From: a bacterium | GTDB taxonomy: Bacteria > Omnitrophota > Gorgyraeia > Gygaellales > Profunditerraquicolaceae | Assembly: GCA_004298075.1 (NCBI GenBank) | Contig: SCRK01000058.1 | Location: 1-11,192 of the forward strand | DNA: 11,192 nt | Direction of reading: 5' to 3' | In this document: positions 6,603 through 11,192 of the stretch, piece by piece | Layout: every line of letters starts with the position of its first letter | Numbering within the stretch: the stretch's first letter is position 1 | Position numbers and translations under genes: made by a program | The notes under the pieces: model-generated | Told to the model about the DNA's origin: nothing | The model's input: only the letters and a program-made list of their open reading frames with translations | Databases searched by the model: none

Positions 6603-6630
6603 TTGACGCCCGCGCATATTATTGTATAAT
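6603..6630 (+). promoter_or_regulatory. Predicted upstream promoter (P1) for dnaA
   Basis: TTGACG (6603-6608) and a perfect TATAAT (6625-6630) are separated by 16 bases. Transcription would start near 6637 and run through the DnaA-box cluster into dnaA, with a leader of about 100 bases. The surrounding DNA is AT-rich, which fits both a promoter and an origin. Confidence 0.65.
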
Positions 6631-6652
6631 AAATGGCGTTTAACTTTTTTGC

Positions 6653-6680
6653 TTGTAAGGCTTTTACTTTCTGTTATAAT
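6653..6680 (+). promoter_or_regulatory. Predicted downstream promoter (P2) for dnaA, next to a DnaA box
   Basis: TTGTAA (6653-6658) and a perfect TATAAT (6675-6680) are 16 bases apart. The -35 is weaker than that of P1. The consensus DnaA box at 6682-6690 starts one base after the -10 and would cover the transcription start, so DnaA bound there should block this promoter. That arrangement fits the autoregulation of dnaA known in several bacteria. Confidence 0.55.
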
Positions 6681-6681
6681 T

Positions 6682-6690
6682 TTATCCACA
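6682..6690 (+). other. Consensus DnaA box (oriC)
   Basis: TTATCCACA is an exact match to the canonical high-affinity DnaA box. It lies in the rpmH-dnaA intergenic region, the most common origin site in bacteria, 46 bases before the dnaA start. Confidence 0.85.
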
Positions 6691-6693
6691 GAC

Positions 6694-6712
6694 TTATGCA
6701 AGCTGTGCATAA
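6694..6712. other. Inverted repeat with a reverse-strand DnaA box (oriC)
   Basis: The sequence TTATGCAAGCTGTGCATAA has perfect 7-base arms (TTATGCA/TGCATAA) around a 5-base centre. The right half, read on the minus strand (6712-6704), is TTATGCACA, an exact match to the relaxed DnaA box TTATNCACA. The left half (6694-6702, TTATGCAAG) matches at 7 of 9. With the box at 6682 this makes three DnaA-box-like units within 31 bases, in mixed orientation. Confidence 0.7.
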
Positions 6713-6735
6713 ACTGTTAATTTTGTTGAGAAGCT

Positions 6736-8073
6736 ATGCTTGAGATTAACCAGCGGTGGGAAGAAGCGCAGGGTGATTTGAAGAGCAAATTTGGGGAGAC
6801 CATCTTTGCTACCTGGATCGCCCCCTTGAAATTTTCCGCTCAGGACAACCAGAAGATCAACCTAGAGGCGCCGGATCAATTTTTTAAAGATTGGGTTGAG
6901 AAACATTATCTCGCTCCTATCGAAGAAACCCTCAGGCGCCGCGGCCTGAATAATCTGTTAGTAACATTAAGCGTGGGCAGCGCGCCAAGCAACCCGGCCA
7001 TCCCGGAGAAGGCGGCGGAATTGAATATCAAGGCCGGCCAGGCCCCGGGATATGTTAATCTTAACTCGCGCTATACCTTCGAGAATTTTGTCGTGGGCTC
7101 GGGAAACCGCCACGCTCACGCTTATTCACTGGCAGTGGCAAATGCCCCGGCTAAAACATATAATCCGCTCTTCATCTACGGAGGGGTCGGCCTGGGTAAA
7201 ACCCACCTGATCCAGGCGATCTGCCACCATATCAAAAATTCTGCTCCGGGCGGGATAAAAATATGTTATATATCCAGCGAAAAATTTACCAATGAGCTGA
7301 TCGACGCCATACAGCATCATTCCACCGCCGGCTTCCGTCAAAAATACCGCAATGTAGATGTCCTGGTTATCGATGATATCCATTTTATTGCCGGCAAGGA
7401 ATCTACCCAGGAGGAATTTTTCCACACTTTTAATACTCTTTACGACGCGCATAAGCAGATCGTTTTCTCATCAGACCGGCCTCCCAAGGAGATCGCCAAT
7501 TTACAGGAACGCCTGGTGTCGCGCTTCGGCTGGGGGCTTACCACGGATATCCAGCCCCCGGACCTGGAGACGCGCGTGGCCATTCTCAAGAAAAAGATCG
7601 AGCGCGAGCCGGTAAGCGTCCCGGATGACGTGATCTTTTTTATCGCCCAGCTGATCAAAACCAATATCCGCGAATTGGAGGGGGCGCTGATCAGAACCAT
7701 TGCCTATTCTCTATTGGAAGAGGAACCGGTTACCCTGCAGTTAACCAAAGAGGTGCTCAAGGATCTTTTAAAAGAACCGAAGAAATTAATTACCGTAGAT
7801 TTTATTCAGCGCTGCGTGGTAGAGGAGTTCAGCGTTACCTTGCAAGACCTTAAAACCAAACGCCGCAACAAACAAGTGGTGCTGCCAAGGCAGATCGCCA
7901 TGTATTTGAGCAGGGAGTTGACAGATCTCTCTCTTCCTGAGATCGGGGAGGCTTTTGGAGGCAAGGACCACACCACTGTATTGCATTCTTATAACAAAAT
8001 TAAGGAGGACATGCGGCATAACCCTGAATTAAAAGAACGCATGGAAAAAGTTATCCAGGTTATTAAACAATGA
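6736..8073 (+). CDS. dnaA: Chromosomal replication initiator protein DnaA
   Basis: DnaA binds DnaA boxes, opens the origin and recruits the helicase. The 445-residue protein has all four domains: domain I (about 1-85, for self-assembly and helicase contact), a short linker domain II, an AAA+ ATPase domain III beginning near YTFENFVVGSGN (113-124), and DNA-binding domain IV (about 352-445). Walker A GGVGLGKT is at 149-156, Walker B VLVIDDIHF at 209-217 and the DnaA-box recognition signature GGKDHTTVLHSYNKI at 408-422. The ATG at 6736 has only a weak GAG-type ribosome site upstream, but domain I begins there as expected. Two predicted promoters and DnaA boxes lie upstream. dnaN follows after 140 bases. 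Confidence 0.98.
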   Translation: MLEINQRWEEAQGDLKSKFGETIFATWIAPLKFSAQDNQKINLEAPDQFFKDWVEKHYLAPIEETLRRRGLNNLLVTLSVGSAPSNPAIPEKAAELNIKAGQAPGYVNLNSRYTFENFVVGSGNRHAHAYSLAVANAPAKTYNPLFIYGGVGLGKTHLIQAICHHIKNSAPGGIKICYISSEKFTNELIDAIQHHSTAGFRQKYRNVDVLVIDDIHFIAGKESTQEEFFHTFNTLYDAHKQIVFSSDRPPKEIANLQERLVSRFGWGLTTDIQPPDLETRVAILKKKIEREPVSVPDDVIFFIAQLIKTNIRELEGALIRTIAYSLLEEEPVTLQLTKEVLKDLLKEPKKLITVDFIQRCVVEEFSVTLQDLKTKRRNKQVVLPRQIAMYLSRELTDLSLPEIGEAFGGKDHTTVLHSYNKIKEDMRHNPELKERMEKVIQVIKQ

Positions 8074-8089
8074 TCCACCGGTTATTAAA
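8051..8089 (+). repeat. Direct repeat with DnaA-box-like parts at the dnaA 3' end
   Basis: GGTTATTAAA occurs twice, at 8058-8067 and 8080-8089, 22 bases apart. Each copy is preceded by a DnaA-box-like 9-mer: TTATCCAGG (8051-8059) and TGATCCACC (8071-8079), both 7 of 9 to TTATCCACA. The first copy lies in the last codons of dnaA and the second in the spacer after the stop. It may be the double-stranded DnaA-binding part of a second origin module, or a chance repeat. Confidence 0.4.
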
Positions 8090-8135
8090 GGGATAGTTTG
8101 GTTTTAATTGCCATATAATCCAAAGGGATATGAAG

Positions 8136-8200
8136 TTTTCAACAGAAACCTAAGTCCTTTATTACTATTACGATATTAAGTTTTTAAATATATATTAATA
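8136..8200 (+). other. Candidate DNA unwinding element with DnaA-trio-like triplets (oriC)
   Basis: A DnaA-box-like TTTTCAACA (8136-8144, 7 of 9) is followed by a more mixed 14-base stretch, then TTATTACTATTA (8159-8170). On the minus strand that reads TAA-TAG-TAA-TAA, four triplets of the DnaA-trio type. Next is a tract with almost no G or C, to 8200; only 4 of the 43 bases from 8158 to 8200 are G or C. This order (box, spacer, trios, AT-rich tract) in the dnaA-dnaN gap resembles the known unwinding region of B. subtilis. The 140-base spacer shows no convincing dnaN promoter; a TATAAT at 8114-8119 lacks a matching -35. Confidence 0.5.
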
Positions 8201-8213
8201 GAAGGAGCTAAAA

Positions 8214-9305
8214 ATGAGGTTTAAAGTAGAGAAAAACATCTTGATTAACGCGATCCAAACCGTGCAAAATGTTATTAGCACAAAATCCACCCTACCTATA
8301 CTCTCCAACATACTAATAGAAACCCAGCAAAAAGGAATAAGCCTGACCTCTACGGATTTAGATATAGGAATAACCTGTGTAATACCTGTGGATGTCCAGG
8401 AACCCGGAAAGATCACGATACCAGCCAAAAGGTTTAGTGATATTATTAAAGAATTTCCTTTGGAGACAGTTAATATAACTACCAAAAAAAACAATCTTAT
8501 GGTCATTGATTCGGATATGTGCCAGTTTAAAATTATGGGATTGGGAGGGGAGGAGTTTCCGAAGCTGCCCGAGTTTAAGGATAAAAAAGCAATTAAACTT
8601 GAGCAAGCCACCCTAAAAAATATGCTCTCTTTGACCTCTTTTGCCGTATCTTTGGATGAAACCCGCTATATTTTGAACGGCACCCTTTTTAAGATCCACG
8701 CGGGCCTGCTCACCCTGGTCTCTACGGACGGGAAAAGGCTGGCCGTTGCCGAGAGAAAACTGGGCGGAGATGTAGAGGGTGATTTACAGATGATCGTTCC
8801 CATAAAAACGATCCATGAATTAAACCGTAATTTAAGGGATGAGGGAGAGTTATCTGTGATCGTGGGGAGCAATCAGGCGCTTTTTGATTTGGGGGGAGTG
8901 GTGTTGATTTCGCGTTTGATCGAAGGGGAGTTTCCTGATTATAAACAAGTTGTGCCGCCGGCATCTGAAAATAAGCTCAAGGTTAGCCGCAGCCAATTTT
9001 TACTGGCGGTGAAAAGGGCCGCGCTTCTGGCAACACCGGATTACCAGGGGGTGAAGCTGGAGGTTTTTAAAAACAAATTGGTTATCTCCAAATCCACTCC
9101 TGATGTGGGTGAATCCCGGGAAGAGTTAGCCGTGGAATACCAGGGCAAGGAGCTGATGATCGGTTTTAACCCCGCGTATTTAATTGATATTTTGAAAAAC
9201 CTGAACGAGGAAACAATTAATCTGGAATTGACGGATAGCGAGAAACCCGGAGTGATCCGGATCAGCGGGTATATTTATATAGTTTTGCCGATGCGTCTTA
9301 ATTAA
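8214..9305 (+). CDS. dnaN: DNA polymerase III subunit beta (sliding clamp)
   Basis: The clamp forms a head-to-tail ring dimer that tethers DNA polymerase and other partners to DNA. The protein has 363 residues, close to the 366 of E. coli, enough for the three similar clamp domains (about 1-120, 121-240, 241-363). Recognisable family segments are STKSTLPILSNILIET near the start, LTSTDLDIGI, FAVSLDETRYILNG with STDGKRLAVAE, ISRLIEGEFPDYKQVVP, and the C-terminal YIYIVLPMRLN that forms part of the partner-binding pocket. A strong ribosome binding site (GAAGGAG, 8201-8207) precedes the ATG. It follows dnaA after a 140-base AT-rich spacer and is 4 bases from the DciA-like gene. recF, the usual next gene, is missing. 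Confidence 0.98.
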   Translation: MRFKVEKNILINAIQTVQNVISTKSTLPILSNILIETQQKGISLTSTDLDIGITCVIPVDVQEPGKITIPAKRFSDIIKEFPLETVNITTKKNNLMVIDSDMCQFKIMGLGGEEFPKLPEFKDKKAIKLEQATLKNMLSLTSFAVSLDETRYILNGTLFKIHAGLLTLVSTDGKRLAVAERKLGGDVEGDLQMIVPIKTIHELNRNLRDEGELSVIVGSNQALFDLGGVVLISRLIEGEFPDYKQVVPPASENKLKVSRSQFLLAVKRAALLATPDYQGVKLEVFKNKLVISKSTPDVGESREELAVEYQGKELMIGFNPAYLIDILKNLNEETINLELTDSEKPGVIRISGYIYIVLPMRLN

Positions 9306-9309
9306 AAGT

Positions 9310-9597
9310 ATGGAGCACCTGAAGAGTACGGTAGAGGCTCTTATGGCGGGGCTGTCCGGGAAAAATACCGGCACTTCGGCAGACAACCCCGAGCAATGGC
9401 TAAAAAAAGCCTTGACAAAAAAAGAGTTGCGGCATATAAAAGTTAAATATTTCAGAAAGGGCATCCTGGGTTTAAGCGTAGATTCTTCCGCCTGGCTGTA
9501 TATTTTAAGCCTGCAAAAAGAGGCGCTGTTGAATAAATTGAAACAAGAAAGTCCCGGGTTAAAAAACATAAATTTACGCATCGGGGAGATAGAGTGA
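9310..9597 (+). CDS. DUF721/DciA-like protein, probable helicase-loading factor
   Basis: The 95-residue protein matches the core of DUF721, the family of DciA, which helps load or operate the replicative helicase DnaB in bacteria lacking DnaC/DnaI. The visible pattern is WLKKALTKKEL (30-40), a GILGLSVDSSAWLYIL strand-turn-helix (51-66) whose SSAW is typical of the family, then a LNKLKQESPGLKNINLRIG end. It is short and keeps little of the variable region outside this core. No Shine-Dalgarno is seen at its ATG, 4 bases after dnaN, so coupling is likely; its stop overlaps the gyrB GTG by four bases. A DUF721 gene before gyrB is a common arrangement and supports the call. I am sure of the family but less sure that it is a true DciA in function. 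Confidence 0.8.
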   Translation: MEHLKSTVEALMAGLSGKNTGTSADNPEQWLKKALTKKELRHIKVKYFRKGILGLSVDSSAWLYILSLQKEALLNKLKQESPGLKNINLRIGEIE

Positions 9598-11192
9598 AAA
9601 AGCAAAAAGAACGCATGAAGGAGAATCCTAAGCCTCCCGCGGGGGATAAGGCTTATGACGCCACCAGTATCCAGGTTTTAGAGGGGATAGAAGCGGTCAG
9701 GCGCAGGCCGGCAATGTATATCGGGGACACCTCAACCCGGGGTTTGCACCATTTGGTTTATGAGGTTGTCGATAACAGCGTTGATGAAAGCCTGGCCGGG
9801 CATTGCAGCGATATCGCTGTCGAGGTGCACGGTGATAACAGCGTTACGGTCATTGATAACGGCCGCGGCATCCCGGTGGATATGCATAAAACCGAGAAGA
9901 AGCCGGCGGTGGAGGTTGCTTTAACCACCCTGCATGCCGGCGGTAAATTTGACCACCGTTCTTATAAGGTTTCCGGCGGGTTGCACGGGGTAGGGGTCAG
10001 CTGCGTTAACGCGCTTTCCGATTGGCTGGAGGTAGAGGTCAAGCGCGACGGCAAGATCTACCACCAGCGTTATGAACGGGGCAAGACAGTTTCCAAGCTC
10101 ACGGTTATCGGTAAAAGCAATTCCACCGGCACCAAGATCACTTTTAAACCGGATAAGAGTATTTTTACCAAGACGGATTATTCCTACGATATATTAAGCC
10201 AGCGTTTAAGGGAGCTTGCCTTTTTAAATAAAGGCCTGCATATTAAATTAACCGATGAGCGTTCGGATAAGGAATCGGTTTTTGAATTTTCCGGCGGGAT
10301 CGTTTCATTTGTGGAATATCTCAACAAGAATAAGAATCCTTTGCATAATAAAGTAGTTTATTTTGAGAAATCCCAGGATGACATTAATGTGGAGGTCGCC
10401 CTGCAGTATAATGACGGCTATGCCGAGACGATGTTCTCCTTCGCCAACAATATTAACACCATTGAAGGAGGCACGCATCTGTCCGGCTTTAAATCCGCGC
10501 TTACCCGGGCGATAAACCAGTACGCCAAATCCAAGAATTTGCTTAAAGATGATATCGCTATTACCGGAGATGATGTGCGCGAAGGCCTCACCGCGGTGAT
10601 CAGCGTAAAGGTCCCGAATCCGCAATTTGAAGGGCAAACTAAAACCAAGCTGGGAAATTCCGAGGTCGAAGGGCTGGTGGCTTCATCCAGCCTTGAAGCG
10701 CTTTCAAGTTATTTTGAAGAGAATCCTTCCATCGGCAATAAGATCATTGAGAAGGTAATTGTCGCATCGCGCGCCCGCGAGGCCGCGCGTAAGGCCCGCG
10801 AGCTGACCCGCAGAAAAGGCGCTTTGGAAGGGGCGGGGCTGCCGGGAAAATTAGCGGATTGCTCTGAAAGGGATGCCGCGCTTTGCGAACTTTACATAGT
10901 CGAGGGAGATTCGGCCGGCGGCTCGGCCAAACAAGGACGTGACAGGAGATTTCAGGCGATATTACCTATTAAAGGAAAAATTTTGAATGTGGAAAAATCA
11001 CGCCTGGACAAAATTTTATCCAATGAAGAGATACGCACTATCATTACCGCCTTAGGCACGGGCATTGGGGAAGAGTTTGACCTTTCTAAATTAAGATATC
11101 ATAAATTAATGCTTATGGCGGATGCGGATATCGACGGTTCGCATATCCGCACCCTGCTTTTGACTTTATTGTACCGCCAGATGCCCAAACTG
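9594..11192 (+). CDS. gyrB: DNA gyrase subunit B, 3' end beyond window
   Basis: GyrB is the ATPase subunit of gyrase, which adds negative supercoils. The 533 visible codons are open to the window edge; full proteins of this type are about 640 residues. The GHKL ATPase domain shows Glu57 and Asn61 in EVVDNSVDE, DNGRGIP, and the lid GGLHGVG (128-134). The transducer domain has QTKTKLGN from 348, with Lys350 contacting ATP. The TOPRIM domain has EGDSAGG (Glu437 first) and DADID (510-514), the metal-binding acids, with QGRDRRFQAILPIKGKILNVE between. The start is GTG at 9594, overlapping the DciA-like stop as GTGA, with GGGGAG six bases before. An ATG seven codons later lacks a ribosome site. EGDSAGGSAKQGRDR and its place by dnaN favour GyrB over ParE. 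Confidence 0.97.
   Translation, partial: MKKQKERMKENPKPPAGDKAYDATSIQVLEGIEAVRRRPAMYIGDTSTRGLHHLVYEVVDNSVDESLAGHCSDIAVEVHGDNSVTVIDNGRGIPVDMHKTEKKPAVEVALTTLHAGGKFDHRSYKVSGGLHGVGVSCVNALSDWLEVEVKRDGKIYHQRYERGKTVSKLTVIGKSNSTGTKITFKPDKSIFTKTDYSYDILSQRLRELAFLNKGLHIKLTDERSDKESVFEFSGGIVSFVEYLNKNKNPLHNKVVYFEKSQDDINVEVALQYNDGYAETMFSFANNINTIEGGTHLSGFKSALTRAINQYAKSKNLLKDDIAITGDDVREGLTAVISVKVPNPQFEGQTKTKLGNSEVEGLVASSSLEALSSYFEENPSIGNKIIEKVIVASRAREAARKARELTRRKGALEGAGLPGKLADCSERDAALCELYIVEGDSAGGSAKQGRDRRFQAILPIKGKILNVEKSRLDKILSNEEIRTIITALGTGIGEEFDLSKLRYHKLMLMADADIDGSHIRTLLLTLLYRQMPKL

Noticed and set aside
6386..6735. A hidden rnpA overlapping rpmH in another frame, as known in Thermus
   Set aside because: No minus-strand frame other than L34 and YidD stays open long enough here for an RNase P protein of about 110 residues.
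7126..7452. 108-residue open frame on the minus strand inside dnaA
   Set aside because: It is antisense to the AAA+ domain of dnaA and shows no recognisable family.
8130..8152. GTTTTCAACAGAAAC as a parS site in the dnaA-dnaN spacer
   Set aside because: The flanks are parS-like but the central six bases bear no resemblance to CACGTG; it is better read as a weak DnaA box.
8074..8213. Rho-independent terminator after dnaA
   Set aside because: No GC-rich hairpin followed by a T run is visible; read-through into dnaN is likely.
9180..9605. 141-residue minus-strand open frame across dnaN, the DciA-like gene and the gyrB start
   Set aside because: It is antisense to three well-supported genes and resembles no family.
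10305..10637. 110-residue minus-strand open frame in gyrB
   Set aside because: It is a shadow of gyrB codon structure, with no ribosome site or family match.
1..11192. CRISPR array, tRNA, rRNA, insertion sequence, phage or defence genes
   Set aside because: Both strands are filled by recognised housekeeping genes and their short spacers; I saw no regular repeats, transposase or integrase motifs, or structured RNA signals.

Overview
This is the chromosomal replication origin neighbourhood of a bacterium. Two sets of housekeeping genes diverge from a 212-base intergenic region (6524-6735) that holds DnaA boxes and three good sigma70-type promoters. The organism is a diderm, because YidC has a signal-anchor and a large periplasmic domain ahead of its insertase core. 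The shortened gene order (no rnpA after rpmH, no recF after dnaN, a Jag gene reduced to its first domain) points to a streamlined or uncultivated lineage. My best guess is the PVC/Omnitrophota area, held with low confidence because it rests on gene content and not on a search.

Left of the origin, on the minus strand, eleven tightly packed genes read away from it: rpmH, yidD, yidC, a jag fragment-like gene, parA, parB, ndk, yicC, gmk, rpoZ and coaBC (cut by the window edge). Most junctions overlap by 1 to 4 bases, so translation is probably coupled. The one real break is 81 bases before parA. It carries an independent promoter (TTGACA, 16 bases, GATAAT) and a 16-bp near-palindrome that resembles a parS/ParB site. 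The run joins two widely conserved clusters: rpmH-yidD-yidC-jag-parAB and yicC-gmk-rpoZ-coaBC, with ndk at the seam.

Right of the origin, on the plus strand, are dnaA, dnaN, a short DciA/DUF721 gene and the first 533 codons of gyrB. The dnaA-dnaN spacer (8074-8213) contains DnaA-box-like sequences, a run of DnaA-trio-like triplets and a very AT-rich tract. Its layout is like the unwinding region of Bacillus subtilis, so the origin may be bipartite, flanking dnaA on both sides.

Together the genes cover initiation (DnaA), the sliding clamp (DnaN), helicase loading (DciA), supercoiling (GyrB), origin segregation (ParAB), membrane protein insertion (YidC/YidD), ribosome and RNA polymerase parts (L34, omega), nucleotide supply (Gmk, Ndk), RNA turnover (YicC) and coenzyme A synthesis (CoaBC). 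I see no mobile element, CRISPR, tRNA, rRNA, phage or defence gene, and no clear rho-independent terminator. No stretch longer than 300 bases lacks a gene. I do not see an undescribed multi-gene system. The points of interest are regulatory sites and missing or altered parts of otherwise standard genes.
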